A stretch of DNA of 64,000 nucleotides from Siderastrea radians (GCA_964017195.1 OZ024897.1:11766451-11830450); one strand, 5' to 3'. Positions 24,167 to 35,512 are shown, counted from the first letter of the stretch. Program-made: numbers and translations. Notes: generated by a model from the letters alone, not told the origin.

Positions 24167-25501
24167 TCATATGGGTTTGAATAAGAATTCAGCAAATTGC
24201 CCAAATCTTACAGTTGTTTCAGCATGCATATTCATTTGATAGTTCTCAAAGTGAAATGTTATGCCATGGCATGACACGGTTTCCTGGCCTGCAGCCCCAT
24301 AGCATGAATCTGGACCATCTATGCTAGCAGCAACAACATAAGGTTTGTTCTTTCTTAAAGCAAAGGGATAAAATAGGACATCAAAGACATCAATTTCTGC
24401 TTCCTTGAAGGACAAAGGAACAGATGAAAAATGATTTTCTTCCATTTGAAGCAATATTTCATCGTTCTGGCAATCTATTATATCCATAGAAACAAAATAC
24501 TCGCTATTCTTACTACCAAAACAGCGAATTCCATGAAGCATGACATCTTTGTCTACCCAAAACCTGATACGTTCATAGACACCCTCATTATCCCATCCTC
24601 CATTGACACCACAAGGCACAAGTAAATTAAATCTGCAGCAGGATTGGCAAGGTCCAGCTCGCCGATCATCTGAAAAACCCATTGATGAGGTCAACACCCC
24701 ATTAAACTTTTTCATTAAATCTCTCAATTCTTTTTTTGTTAGAATGTTGCAATCAAGAACGAAACTCGCAAACTCTTTTTGCTCCATTGCTGGAAAACGT
24801 ATGCCTTTCACAATTTGCTCTCCAAGGATTCTTCTTTTAACTTTGCCATCTGTAGCCAATCCCTGCCGTTCACATTCCTTTGTAGCCCATAGATCAACAG
24901 CTTTGAACAACTCTACCTCACTGATAGTCAATGAATCTCTCTTGACAATAGCTTCAAGTTGGGACCTCTCAACCGTCGCGAATTCTTCTGATTTCACTAC
25001 TTCTTCAGTTTTCATGTCAATTACTTCCCAGCATCGATTTACAAGAAGTTTCTCGTCGTATTGTTGAGCATGTGACAGAACACAAAACACATTGGACGGA
25101 TCCACGTTTCTGAGAAGAAAAGTAATACATTCGTCAGCGAGCGAGGGCAGGATGTATTTCTTGGCGACATACAACACTTGCATAACGTTGTTTTCGTTCA
25201 ATTTCACCTCCTCCCTGTACAAGTATCGAAGCATTTCCAACACTCCTTCATAATTGCAGTCTGGCAAGTCAATAGAGTCTGACTTCTCGGCCATTTCCCC
25301 GCAGAACATGGCGAAAAACACGGGACTGCAAATCGACAACACAAACTTGTGCGCTGGAATCGCCATCTTGCTTTTCTTGGAATCACTTTCGTCGCAAACA
25401 ACAAGACTCACATCGCTCAGCAATTCATTGTTAAACATGAAAATGCCTCTTTCTCTAATGGTTGCTTTCACCGTCTGCCACCTCTCTTGAAAAACAGCCA
25501 T
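24167..25501 (-). CDS. BTB-BACK-PHR domain protein, BTBD3/BTBD6-like (copy 1)
   Basis: Intact, intronless 444-codon frame starting at an ATG after CAAGAG-rich, AT-poor leader sequence. The domains in order are BTB/POZ (about residues 27-130; SDVSLVVCDE, AIPAHKFVLSICSPVFFAMF, MLRYLYREE, VLYVAKKYILPSL), BACK (about 135-240; NRCWEVID, SEVELFKAVDLWA) and a C-terminal PHR-like beta domain (about 290-444; KDVMLHGIRCFGS, HFENYQ). This architecture and length match the BTBD1/2/3/6 family (usually about 480-530 residues), which bind Cullin-3 as substrate adaptors in the cytoplasm. Copy 2 at 33988 differs at about 11 residues. The exact orthologue cannot be assigned. Confidence 0.93.
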   Translation of the reverse strand: MAVFQERWQTVKATIRERGIFMFNNELLSDVSLVVCDESDSKKSKMAIPAHKFVLSICSPVFFAMFCGEMAEKSDSIDLPDCNYEGVLEMLRYLYREEVKLNENNVMQVLYVAKKYILPSLADECITFLLRNVDPSNVFCVLSHAQQYDEKLLVNRCWEVIDMKTEEVVKSEEFATVERSQLEAIVKRDSLTISEVELFKAVDLWATKECERQGLATDGKVKRRILGEQIVKGIRFPAMEQKEFASFVLDCNILTKKELRDLMKKFNGVLTSSMGFSDDRRAGPCQSCCRFNLLVPCGVNGGWDNEGVYERIRFWVDKDVMLHGIRCFGSKNSEYFVSMDIIDCQNDEILLQMEENHFSSVPLSFKEAEIDVFDVLFYPFALRKNKPYVVAASIDGPDSCYGAAGQETVSCHGITFHFENYQMNMHAETTVRFGQFAEFLFKPI

Positions 25502-25544
25502 GATTTATAGCTTTGCTTTGCGAAAACACTCTCAGATCATTACA

Positions 25545-25580
25545 GCCGGCAAGTTGCGCGCGAAATGGCGGAAATGAGTG
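25545..25580 (-). promoter_or_regulatory. Candidate BTB copy 1 promoter motifs
   Basis: About 55-75 bases before the ATG, the minus strand reads CCGCCATTTCGCGCGCAACT. It combines a YY1-like GCCATTT and an E2F-like TTTCGCGC. The same motif stands at 35377-35392 before copy 2 and is altered before copy 3. No credible TATA box is positioned upstream; the TATAAAT 10 bases before the ATG is too close to serve. Confidence 0.4.
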
Positions 25581-25691
25581 AGCGATGTTCATAGTCAGCG
25601 GTGTAATTGGAACCTCAAATAAAATTTCCCAAAACGTCTACGCCTTGAAAAATGCTCCCCTACTTCGGACATTCTTGATCTAAGCGCTACG

Positions 25692-26365
25692 GACAAACGG
25701 ATACAACGTTTCCACTTAACAACGTTCAACATTGTTAAATTCAACAACGCCAACGCCATTCAAAGCCATCCAACTTCATTCACCGTAATCCAATACACTT
25801 CTCCATGGTGGTCAAACGTGTGTTACATGTATCTACCGGTCAAATTGAAGCTTCAACATCCTCCTCCGGGCATGCCCCGGGCATTTGACTGTGCATTGTG
25901 CCCGGAGAGGGGGAAATTTGAACGTTGCCCTGGAAGGGTGGGGAAATTGAACTGGATTTATCTTTTGTTCTGGCGTAATATTTCCGTGAGTTTTTTCGGT
26001 TTTTGCAAGGTTTGACGGATTTACAAGATACAATTTCACCTTTGTTAGTGAATAACTCTTTCAAAAGGGTCTTCAAAAGAAGTTTGGAGGTGTCGTCACG
26101 GCATAGCTCCCTCTGAAAAGTGTGAACAACGTTTGACTGAAGACGAAATTTCTCTTTGAGGAGAGGGCATTAGTGGGGCATTTGAACGGCGTCTTTGCCC
26201 CGAGGGGAGGGAATTTGAACAAGCCAATCTTCAAAAGTTCAAATGCCTGGGTGGGGGGTTCCGGGGGGATGTTGAAGCTTTGATTTGACTGGTTCATTAC
26301 CTGTTGAATTCAATATCGAAATTCAACAGTGTTGTTGCTGAACGGAAATGCTGTATCCGTTTGTC
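25692..26365. mobile_element. Foldback element upstream of BTB copy 1
   Basis: The ends GACAAACGGATACAACGTTT and its inverted partner ending ATCCGTTTGTC bound about 674 bp. Inverted pairing extends well inward (AAGCTTCAACATCC...CCGG on both sides). It contains CATTTGAAC / GCCCCGGGCATT phrases typical of a foldback repeat family also seen at 13660, 35513 and 49338. All three BTB copies carry it, so it predates the duplications. Confidence 0.7.
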
Positions 26366-26500
26366 TGGGGCCTAAAGTGGCGTATGTAATCTTTTCCTCC
26401 AGCCAATTTTAGTTCTAAAATGATGCCTTGCGCTTGTCTAGTGTAACCGTCCCTTAAAAGTTGTTCGTACATCAGATAAATTTTTTTCTGATTAACTCAC

Positions 26501-26768
26501 CTGATCGGATGTCGCGATTGGTATTTCGTTGCTCCTGTTGATAACTGACCGTCTCTCCTTCACAACTTGGGTTTTTATGTGTTGTATTTTGAAGGGGTAT
26601 TTAGAAGATGTGGACGTTCTAACATAGGGATTCTTCGGAAGGTAGTGCGACCTAAAACGCCACCGCTTGCAATATCTTTTTTGTAAGCGTTTGCACGCAG
26701 GCCGATACTTCCTCAAACTATTCTCATTGCTCAAATGGACGTATTCTTGCTTTCGCAAACTCTCCACT
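26501..26768 (-). CDS. Candidate internal exon encoding a very basic peptide (copy A)
   Basis: An open frame of 89 codons ends exactly at a strong donor, GATCAG|GTGAGT. A possible acceptor TTTTATAG lies at its upstream edge. There is no ATG at the start, so it would be an internal exon. The peptide is Arg/Lys-rich (KRLQKRYCKRWRFRSHY). The same frame stays open in unit B (36351-36618) with about five substitutions but has indels in unit C. It has no recognised family. It lies upstream of BTB copy 1 on the same strand, but a splice to that gene cannot be shown. Confidence 0.3.
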
Positions 26769-28805
26769 CTATAAAATAGCTAAAACTTACAGTGTTTTGT
26801 ACGTGATTGCGTGCATAATCTACGGTTGTAAACTCAATTTCGTTTCCGGAAATGCGAAGTTTACTTCTGTAAGCGAGTTTTCGTTCAGTAACCAGACGTC
26901 ATGAACCGAAACTCACTCAAAACGCCCCCCAGGAGCCTCTCAGAAGCCATGAAAACACAGGAAAAGACATTATTTACAGCTTTTGAGGAAAAGTAGTCTC
27001 TATTTTCGATCGAAGCTCAGTTCCATACAAACTCTTACAATACGCTTTGGTTACATGTGGAAAAATATCGCTTTGTAACAATGAAAGTACACTTGCAAGC
27101 TGACTGCAGAAGTAAATTTTAGCCAATTTTGCGGGGAGATGTAATTTAAACACATCGTTTACTTTTTTTGGTCATCAGGGCTTATCTAACACATGCAGTT
27201 ACGTTGTCGACTACAGCTATATTTTTGTCATTTTATTGGAGTATGTCATATGTTGTTTCCTTCATGAAAAGACAAAGCCCTTTTTAGTCACCGTCTCTCT
27301 TTAAAAACGATGTAAACATGCGTTGGATTTATAAAGAAAAAAATAAGTGAAATTTCTGAAAACCTCAGGCTGGCAATGGCATTGGCAATTGTTAATGCTC
27401 CCAACGCACCTCTTTGGTTATCTATAATCTCATATTCAAGGCAATCTCGTGGAATATGTGTTCTAAATGAGTCATAATTTACTTCTGGTCCCCTTTTCGA
27501 CATACCCTATTCGGCACTTTCCAAAGCCCTCTTTGGAAACTGAATTAACAACAAACTGACAGAAATATGAAACGAAAACAGGTGAAAGGTCACGGAACGT
27601 AGATAGTTGGAAACCGCAAATTTTTGCGAGTAAAAAGGTATTCAGTATATGCTTACGTAAGACAGAAGACTGGACACAGAAAATACAGTAAAATATTTTA
27701 ATTTTATGAAGAACCCCCACAACATTGCTTTCCAGCCGGCACCAGAGTAAGCTTCGGTAGCCTGTGGGCTTTCTCTTCCAGGACTCGATAAGAATCCTAC
27801 CTCTTAGTGAAAAAACTCACTGATACAAGACCTCAAACAAAATTTAATTGAAGCAGCGAAATACCCTCAGAACCAAAACAATTTCCATACAATAAATCCT
27901 GCATCAGCGACAGCTAGCCTCCGAAAAACCAGGCCATAGACCTGCCCACTGCCTAGAAAGCTAGACAAAATACAAAAGGCCATGTATTCCCCCTCCCTCC
28001 CCCCTCCCCCTCCCTGTTGACTTTTTAAATGAAAATTTATACTCTGTTTTTAAAATTTATACTAGCTTTAAATACTTTCCCTGAAAAAAACCCAAAATAT
28101 ATATAAAGAAAATGAAAACACCTTTCAATCATCGGAAAATTCAAAGAAGGCTATCTGAGTGATTCTTTCGTACCAAGTCACACCACGTCACGCTATTTTA
28201 CAAATGCTGTAATACTACATCAAGTCAAGTATTGTTGATGATTCTGTCACGTAACTGTACATGTTACACTAAATTCCACTACTTAAATAAAAATCTACAA
28301 TAATATAAAGTCTGAAATGTTTGAAGAATTGTTTGAAAGGGAAGAAAAAAGAAACTGATCTGAAACAATAAAGGTTTTCTTAATAACTGAACCAAATTAA
28401 AGGATTGCGTTGCTACACGTGATCAGAAGAGACATGCTACTCATCTAACCAATCACAGCAAACGCTAGAACTCCTTTGAACCAATCAGAACTCGCGTTGA
28501 AACCTTGCAACTGGCGCCAAGCGTGGGAAACCACACCTAAGCCAAGTCACTATTGGTTTCAGCTTTGCTTCTGATCGGTTAAAAAATTCATTTTCACTGA
28601 TTTCTATCATTACTTCCGCCGGTTGTCAATCAAACACTGCTCTGCTCTACTTTCAGGCTGGGAAACAGGTACCTTTTTTGGCCAAAACATCGTACTAGCA
28701 CTCATATAGCTTCTGCCTATATTATCCAATCATAAAGAAGTGTGAACATTTCCGAGTGCTCAGACTCCGACACGAGTTGTCGACTTTTCGGTAAATCTTC
28801 GGTAA
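26769..28805. other. Unit A 3' half, no firm gene
   Basis: Aligns to 36619-39165 in unit B and 50540-52600 in unit C. It carries short frames on both strands that are not conserved across copies, a C-rich tract near 27990-28015 and an AATATATATA stretch. No gene is called. Confidence 0.5.
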
Positions 28806-28889
28806 ATGTACTAGGATTTTATAAGCTAACAGGAGCAAGCTTTTAGAACCATGTTTAAAAATTCAGGGAAATGAACGGAGCTCTTAGAA

Positions 28890-28934
28890 AAATATATATA
28901 TATAATAACAACAACAATAATAATAATAATGATG

Positions 28935-28974
<40 letters not shown>

Positions 28975-28975
28975 G
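28890..28975. repeat. AAT microsatellite
   Basis: A run of TA, AAC and mainly AAT/ATA units. The matching site in unit A (about 21553-21586) has only a short run, so it expanded in unit B or shrank in A. Confidence 0.9.
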
Positions 28976-29472
28976 GGAACATGGCATCAAGACTCCATAG
29001 TTGCAACAGTCTGGCTAAAACCCTGAACAGGAAGTGTTTATAAGTAGTATGCGTATCTTTTTGTCTGAATTTGAAACAATTAGAAAATGGGCCACAATTC
29101 CATCCCACCACTGTCAATGATAGGTTCCTGATACGTTGGTTGGTTGTCCTGTGCACTTGGGTGGTATGGTTTGGTTTTCTCTTGGAGTTTCAGGTTGAAA
29201 AGCAATGTCTGATTGCCCATGTACAGTGTTTCTAACTGAGAGTAGAAAATGCAATAGATAATTAAAGAAAAATAAATTAAATTCTAGTTTTTGTGCTAGT
29301 CGATTTGAATGTGTTGTTTATTATAAGTACCACCCTAACACCCCAAAAAAAGACAAAAACCATTTGTCTTTTTCTTCTTGGTGGATCAAGGGGGTAACGT
29401 CCTCTACCAAAGTGGCCATAGTGCCCATCTGTGGCTACAAGCTACCCAGAGCACCCATGTGCAGGGACTTAA

Positions 29473-30702
29473 AGATCCAGTGTCACCCAAAGTGCTTTGC
29501 GCGGTTGTGTTTTTGTTTTGAAGTTTGGCTGGCGCATTTGCGGGACGTTTCGCAAATTATACCCTGCCGCACTGGCCTTTTAGCAAGCTGATATTTACAG
29601 TAGTAGCCTCTGAAAATAGTAATATCTTCATCGCTAGATGTTACCGGAGGAAACAACTCTAGATCTGACTTTGTAGTCAACGCATATGGATGGAGCTTTT
29701 ATAACAACAGATCGATCGATCGATCGATCAATCGATCGATCGAACTCGATGGAAGTAAAACCAGAGTAGCCACTTCCACTCGATGTAAAAATAATAAGAC
29801 AAAAACAAGTGGTAAGAGTATTGACGTCTTCATCGTTAGATGTCACTGGAGAAAACTACTCAAAAACTGATTTGCATTCAATGCGTATAGATGGCTTACA
29901 TGGATCTATTACAGTCCGATCGATTGATTGCGCGATCGATCGCATCGACCGATGTCGATGGACGCAAAACCAGAATAGCCACTTACACTTTTTGTAAAAA
30001 TAAAACATAAACAGACAGTGAACACAAGGAATAGTTAAGCAAAACAGCACAAGCTCATGACCATAAGCATTATTTTGGAGCAAGCCCGTAGCTATTTTCG
30101 GTTGATCTGCACCTGTTCTAAACCTCTATTTTCATTGGTTCCTGATAACCTGCACCTCTGTTGTTTTCATGGTTAGGGCTATTGTTTACGTCCGTTATCT
30201 ATTGTTTCATCAACCAATCATAGCACTTGTTGCAAACGGTGCAGATCGCCCCGTTATTTTGTGGTAAATTAACGTTCCTTCTGTTTTCATTCGGCAAGGA
30301 ATGTAGCACTATTTCGGCAAACACAGTGTCAGTACTATTGCTGAAACCCGTAGATGTTTCTCTTTCCCTTCGCTACTGACACACTGACTCCTTCAGCCGT
30401 ACAACTTGGCAGTGCCCGTAAGACTCGGCCTTCACCTCAACTTCCCTGAACTCTACGAGGCATCCAATTTAAAGATCTCCTTCTCCACCACGAAAACACT
30501 TCAGAATTCGGAAATATACAACGAAATCGATACGGCGACACTTAAATGTAAAGTCAAAATTCACACTAGTGCTTTCGGATCGCTAACGGCAGCGATGGAA
30601 GAAGATACAAATCAGACTTCACGACAATCAAGAAAATGGCGTATTTTTCATATGTGAAAAATGTACCTCGGCGCGCAAAGCACTTTGGGTGACACTGGCT
30701 CG
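29473..30702. mobile_element. 1.23-kb TTAA-flanked element
   Basis: Flanked by TTAA at 29469-29472 and 30703-30706. The inverted ends share CCAGTGTCACCCAAAGTGCT plus TTGCGCG (about 31 bp overall). It lies inside the 2.15-kb segment found only in unit B. Open frames inside are short (83 codons at 30406-30657) and show no transposase motif, so it is non-autonomous. TTAA target duplication suggests the piggyBac superfamily. Within it a ~190-bp segment is tandemly duplicated (about 29619-29820 and 29820-30010). Confidence 0.75.
29708..29742. repeat. GATC microsatellite
   Basis: About eight GATC/GATCGATC units with one interruption (AATC). A diverged, shorter GATCGATTGATTGCGCGATC stretch sits at the matching place of the second ~190-bp copy (about 29918). 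Confidence 0.85.
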
Positions 30703-30706
30703 TTAA

Positions 30707-31482
30707 GACTCTTTGAACTATCACTGAATTTTGTTATACAAAACTCAAAATTTGTCATTAAGGAAAACCATTCCTTTTTAAAAATTGAAATCATTCTCTC
30801 ATTGCTCGATCTTACTAACAATTATCCCATTTCTAACAAATAAATATGTTCAACCTTGGCAAAACGCGTTAACCAGACTAAAGACAAAATGAAATGCTTA
30901 TAAACTAGCTACTGAGAAATGCTGTTCCAGACTTTAGTAAAACTGAACGAGAGGCTTGTTTCTCCATGCTTAATTCCAAGTGTTGTATTTGAACTCGACT
31001 TACACGTTTCTGTTTCATCGCTGCCATCTAAGTTCTAGGCTTTGTCTGCAGGCTCCCGTCTAGTACATCTTCCAATTACTCGGAAGTATCAGCCGCGATG
31101 GAAATCTTGATATACTTCGCTTTAGCCACCACTTCTTCCACTTCGCAGCTGATTCTGTGACCCTTTCGTATACTAAAATGGCGATTTTCCCTGCCCTTTA
31201 ATATACTCCAAGGCGGAGCCTCCCCGTATAGCCAGCTATAGGGAGTACCGCCCCCCCCGGGCTCCCAACATTTCCCACATTTCGCCTTATGCACCGCACT
31301 TTCATTTAACATAGTGAACAGTTAAAATCCATACATTTTAACTTACTTTCGAAAGAATAAAGTGGAGTCTTGACATCCGTTATACTCTTCAGCATAAGGG
31401 TTCTGTTTTCTGTTGAAATAAAATGCTTAGGAACAAAGAAAACAACAAAAATCTTTACTGCAAAGCAAAAATTTATTATTTC
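30707..31482. other. Remainder of unit B-specific insert
   Basis: Present only in unit B. It has no gene, and contains short frames and a C-run near 31252. Together with 29329-29472 it surrounds the TTAA element, so an older insert may have been hit by a second one. Confidence 0.45.
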
Positions 31483-32566
31483 AGGGCACAAAATGTTAAT
31501 ATTTATATATAAGTCTGTTAATATCTCAGTGAGAAGGAAAATTGATTTGAAAGGAGGTAACAAATTGAATGGCTCTCCTTCAGCACATGTAGCTGAAAAA
31601 TGTCCCTGAAAACATGGTAAAAATTACCAGTTACTGGCACTAAACAAGGACCCCCAAAACGTTTTTCTTGGGGAATGGAAAGAACATAACCCCACCTCAA
31701 GTTAAAAGGTAAAAAATACAGTTAAACTTATGCAGATGTGATACAGGAAAGGGTGGCACTCTTGTGTTCTCGTGCTTTAATGCTTGTTATTATTCCTCAG
31801 TGGTCCCCACAGGTGGAACGATCAAAAACACTTGTAAGAGTGGGGTGTTTATAAATTTTGGGTCTCACGACGTAAGAGTTTATGAAAGGGTTTGGGGAAT
31901 TTACATTTAAGGACGGTGCCTCCTAATGGAGAGGTATTTTTGCAAAGGTTGTGACCATGGGAAAAAGGCAGATCTTAGGAAGGGTTATTAAAATTTAAAA
32001 AGAAAAACGTGGGTACCCACGAATTAAGTAATCATAATTCTTAAAAAAGCTTTAAAATACAGCGAAAGTATGGAATTTTCTTCCCAAATTTAAGCTCAAT
32101 AATGTTTATTGTCTGTGAAAAAAGCATTATCGCCCTAAATTTTCTTTTAGGAATCTGATAGCCCTTGCTAAGATCTGGTTTGCCACAGTCATAAACCACT
32201 CAAAAGACCTTTGTGTTAGTAGGTAAATTACTTAAGAAACTCAAATATGTCGGACAAGACCTGAGATGTGCAGAACATATTTGCAGTAGCAAAAGGAGGC
32301 AATGTACTTAACAAAGTTCACCATGTATAAAGGGAACTAATGATTGAAGTTCACTGTCAACACAAGTTTTCACATACAATACAACAGATATATTTATTTC
32401 AACAAACTGAGACAACTGACAAAATTTCAAACGTTTAGAATTCAGCCACAACATGGGCAAATCCTTGAGTAATGATTTGACAAAATAATGATGGATAGTA
32501 ACAATAACACGTTTGTTGAATGTTGAGGGGGGTGGAGGTTAATAGAGGGAGGGGGGTCATTTTTAA

Positions 32567-32766
32567 CCCTTTAAGCCCTGACATGAAAATGCATATTCTC
32601 CTTACTGTTCTCCACATATTTCCCATGGGACTAGTAAGGAGAATTTGTCTTAATATCAAGAATCTTATCATTGGTGATCACTTTTATTTTCATCACTTGA
32701 ATGTTTGAACAAGTAGTGATGATGCAAAGAGAAATTTCGTTTTTGTTGCTGTCAGGGCTTAGAGGG
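32567..32766. mobile_element. 200-bp TTAA-flanked mini-element, copy B
   Basis: Same position and length as the copy at 23171-23370, with TTAA at 32563-32566 and 32767-32770 and ends CCCTTTAAGCCCTGACA / TGTCAGGGCTTAGAGGG. It was carried along by the A/B duplication. Confidence 0.8.
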
Positions 32767-33466
32767 TTAACAACTAATATGGGAGAGGGACCTATTAGCA
32801 GGGGGTCAGGATGGGCTTAGTAGAGAGAGAAGGTAAATAGAGGAAGTAAGGTATGATTGTTATGCAATTTGCAATTTATTATTTTATTATGCAATTTGCA
32901 CCTCCGGCTTTCGATCAAAAGATCAAAAGTTTGGAAGTTCGAAGCCAGGTTGGTCTTGCATTATCAAGTGTTTCCTTACACACGAAACTTTACTCCATAT
33001 TGCCATCTCTCCACACCCAGGAACCCACTTTCCAAAACTCCCAATAACTTACCAGGCCCAATTGGTATGTTTTCAAATCTGTTTTCTGTTGATTGGCATT
33101 AACTAAAGGTGTAGCTTTGCCAATGCATTCCATAAAATTATAACAATTTTAAAATGTGGCTTTCAAAATCAATAAAATAATACTGGGTCTCCAATGAAGA
33201 ATGTTGTGCATATAAAACAGGTTTTACACCCGCTAAATTATTGGGAGTTTCAAGCAACAATCCCTGCTGGTTGTATCTCTGCAATGAACCAGCATCCTAT
33301 CCAAGGAGGCCACAGGAATACAGTGTAGTAATACATCTACAGTTGCTTTACGCTACACCTGGTTAAGCTGTAACTGTATGGGACACATAGGACTAAACTG
33401 CTTTAAACTGAACCTACAAAGAATTCCAAAACATTCTTTGTTGCAAAACAGATCACCAAAACTTAA

Positions 33467-33886
33467 GACGGAATCCATCAGGAAACTGAGTGATCAGTGG
33501 ACAAAAACCTTGAACCAGAATAATTTAAAGTTTATCGCATTCTTTTTTACACTTTTTAAGAGCTATAGACGTAATTAGTTATCTGTAATAACACCAAAAA
33601 CAATTTCTTATGGGAGCCCGTGAAATTAAATTTCAAATTTCACAGGAATTGTGTAAACACGGGTAAAATAGGTAAATTTTTGTGCGTAAGATTACATTTT
33701 GTGAAATTTGAGATTTATTTTTTCGGGCTCCCATAAGAAATTGTTTTTGGGGTTATTACAGATAACAAATTACATCCATAGCTCTCAAAAAATGTAAAAA
33801 AGAATGCGATATCCTTTAAATTATTCTGGTACAAGATTTTTCACCACTAAAAATAAAAATTACTCAATTTCCTGATGGATTCCGTC
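33467..33886. mobile_element. 420-bp TTAA-flanked foldback MITE
   Basis: Flanked by TTAA at 33463-33466 and 33887-33890. Inverted ends start GACGGAATCCATCAGGAAA and pair over about 165 bp each, leaving a centre of about 90 bp. Unit A has the empty site with a single TTAA at 24066-24069. There is no coding content. It is a textbook occupied/empty pair for a TTAA-targeting element. Confidence 0.92.
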
Positions 33887-33987
33887 TTAACATTCTCTAA
33901 AAAATATGACACTCAATAATGAAAGTACACACGGCTCATGCCTGACAAAACTGGGCACAAAACAACAAAAATGGAGACAGAAAGCTG

Positions 33988-35322
33988 TCATATGGGTTTG
34001 AATAAGAATTCAGCAAATTGCCCAAATCTTACAGTTGTTTCAGCATGCATATTCATTTGATAGTTCTCAAAGTGAAATGTTATGCCATGGCATGACACAG
34101 TTTCCTGGCCTGCAGCCCCATAGCATGAATCTGGACCATCTATGCTAGCAGCAACAACATAAGGTTTGTTCTTTCTTAAAGCAAAGGGATAAAATAGGAC
34201 ATCAAAGACATCAATTTCCGCTTCCTTGAAGGACAAAGGAACAGATGAAAAATGATTTTCTTCCAGTTGAAGCAATATTTCATCGTTCTGGCAATCTATT
34301 ATATCCATAGAAACAAAATACTCGCTATTCTTACTACCAAAACAGCGAATTCCATGAAGCATGACATCTTTGTCTACCCAAAACCTGATAGGTTCATAGA
34401 CACCCCCATTATTCCATCCTCCATTGACACCACAAGGCACAAGTACATTAAATCTGCAGCAGGATTGGCAAGGTCCAGCTCGCCGATCATCTGAAAAACC
34501 CATAGATGAGGTCAACACCCCATTAAACTTTTTCATCAAATCTCTCAATTCTTTTTTCGTTAGAATGTTGCAATCAAGAACGAAACTCGCAAACTCTTTT
34601 TGCTCCATTGCTGGAAAACGTATGCCTTTCACAATTTGCTCTCCAAGGATTCTTCTTTTAACTTTGCCATCTGTAGCGAATCCCTGCCGTTCACATTCCT
34701 TTGTAGCCCATAGATCAACAGCTTTGAACAACTCTACCTCACTGATAGTCAATGAATCTCTCTTGACAACAGCTGCAAGTTGGGACCTCTCAACTGTCGC
34801 GAATTCTTCTGATTTCACTACTTCTTCAGTTTTCATGTCAATTACTTCCCAGCATCGATTTACAAGAAGTTTCTCGTCGTATTGTTGAGCATGTGACAGA
34901 ACACAAAACACATTGGACGGATCCACGTTTCTGAGAAGAAAAGTAATACATTCGTCAGCGAGCGAGGGCAGGATGTATTTCTTGGCGACATACAACACTT
35001 GCATAACGTTGTTTTCGTTCAATTTCACCTCCTCCCTGTACAAGTATCGAAGCATTTCCAACACTCCTTCATAATTGCAGTCTGGCAAGTCAATAGAGTC
35101 TGACTTCTCGGCCATTTCCCCGCAGAACATGGCGAAAAACACGGGACTGCAAATCGACAACACAAACTTGTGCGCTGGAATCGCCATCTTGCTTTTCTTG
35201 GAATCACTTTCGTCGCAAACAACAAGACTCGCATCACTCAGCAATTCATTGTTAAACATGAAAATGCCTCTTTCTCTAATGGTTGCTTTCACCGTCTGCC
35301 ACTTCTCTTGAAAAACAGCCAT
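33988..35322 (-). CDS. BTB-BACK-PHR domain protein, BTBD3/BTBD6-like (copy 2)
   Basis: Intact, intronless 444-codon frame, nearly identical to copy 1. The differences are about 11 residues spread over all domains (for example VSL to ASL early in BTB, EAIVKRD to AAVVKRD in BACK, and GGWDNEGVYERI to GGWNNGGVYEPI at the start of the PHR-like part). The BTB core (AHKFVLSICSPVFFAMF), BACK (NRCWEVID) and PHR-like (LHGIRCFGS) motifs are all kept, so it is probably functional as a Cullin-3 adaptor-type protein. The breakpoint of the later 13.9-kb duplication (34288) falls inside this gene, in the PHR-like region. Confidence 0.93.
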   Translation of the reverse strand: MAVFQEKWQTVKATIRERGIFMFNNELLSDASLVVCDESDSKKSKMAIPAHKFVLSICSPVFFAMFCGEMAEKSDSIDLPDCNYEGVLEMLRYLYREEVKLNENNVMQVLYVAKKYILPSLADECITFLLRNVDPSNVFCVLSHAQQYDEKLLVNRCWEVIDMKTEEVVKSEEFATVERSQLAAVVKRDSLTISEVELFKAVDLWATKECERQGFATDGKVKRRILGEQIVKGIRFPAMEQKEFASFVLDCNILTKKELRDLMKKFNGVLTSSMGFSDDRRAGPCQSCCRFNVLVPCGVNGGWNNGGVYEPIRFWVDKDVMLHGIRCFGSKNSEYFVSMDIIDCQNDEILLQLEENHFSSVPLSFKEAEIDVFDVLFYPFALRKNKPYVVAASIDGPDSCYGAAGQETVSCHGITFHFENYQMNMHAETTVRFGQFAEFLFKPI

Positions 35323-35376
35323 GATTTATAGCTTTGCTTTGCGAAAACACTCTCAGATCATTACAGCCGGCAAGTT

Positions 35377-35392
35377 GCGCGCGAAATGGCGG
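35377..35392 (-). promoter_or_regulatory. Candidate BTB copy 2 promoter motif
   Basis: Minus strand CCGCCATTTCGCGCGC, identical to that before copy 1, about 55-70 bases upstream of the ATG; YY1-like and E2F-like. Confidence 0.4.
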
Positions 35393-35512
35393 AAATGAGT
35401 GAGCGATGTTCATAGTCAGCGGTGTAATTGGAACCTCAAATAAAATTTCCCAAAACGTCTACGCCTTGAAAAATGCTCCCCTACTTCTGACATTCTTGAT
35501 CTAAGCGCTACG

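Larger units (their letters stand above)
21477..28800. repeat. Segmental duplication unit A
   Basis: From TGTACTAGGATTTTATAAGC (21477) to GGTAAATCTTC (about 28800) the sequence is repeated head-to-tail in unit B (28806-39165). It carries BTB copy 1 but stops short of the carbonic anhydrase gene. The junction at 28800-28806 has a few untemplated or locally repeated bases (GGTAAA). Unit A lacks the 2.15-kb and 420-bp insertions and the 276-bp tandem duplication of unit B. Confidence 0.9.

Noticed and set aside
24603..25067. 154-codon plus-strand frame and its twin at 34424-34888
   Set aside because: Lies wholly antisense to the BTB coding sequence. It persists only because the minus strand is under coding constraint.
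25506..25512. TATAAAT close to the BTB start
   Set aside because: It is about 10 bases before the ATG and so cannot set a transcription start upstream of it.
21477..28800. A third carbonic anhydrase copy in unit A
   Set aside because: Unit A ends before the position that corresponds to the carbonic anhydrase 3' end in unit B. No FRPVQPLND- or QFHFHWG-encoding segment is present.
29708..29742. GATC repeats as Dam-type methylation or origin sites
   Set aside because: A simple microsatellite in animal DNA. Bacterial-style GATC biology does not apply.
30406..30657. 83-codon frame inside the 1.23-kb TTAA element as a transposase
   Set aside because: Too short, with no catalytic motif or matching downstream frame.
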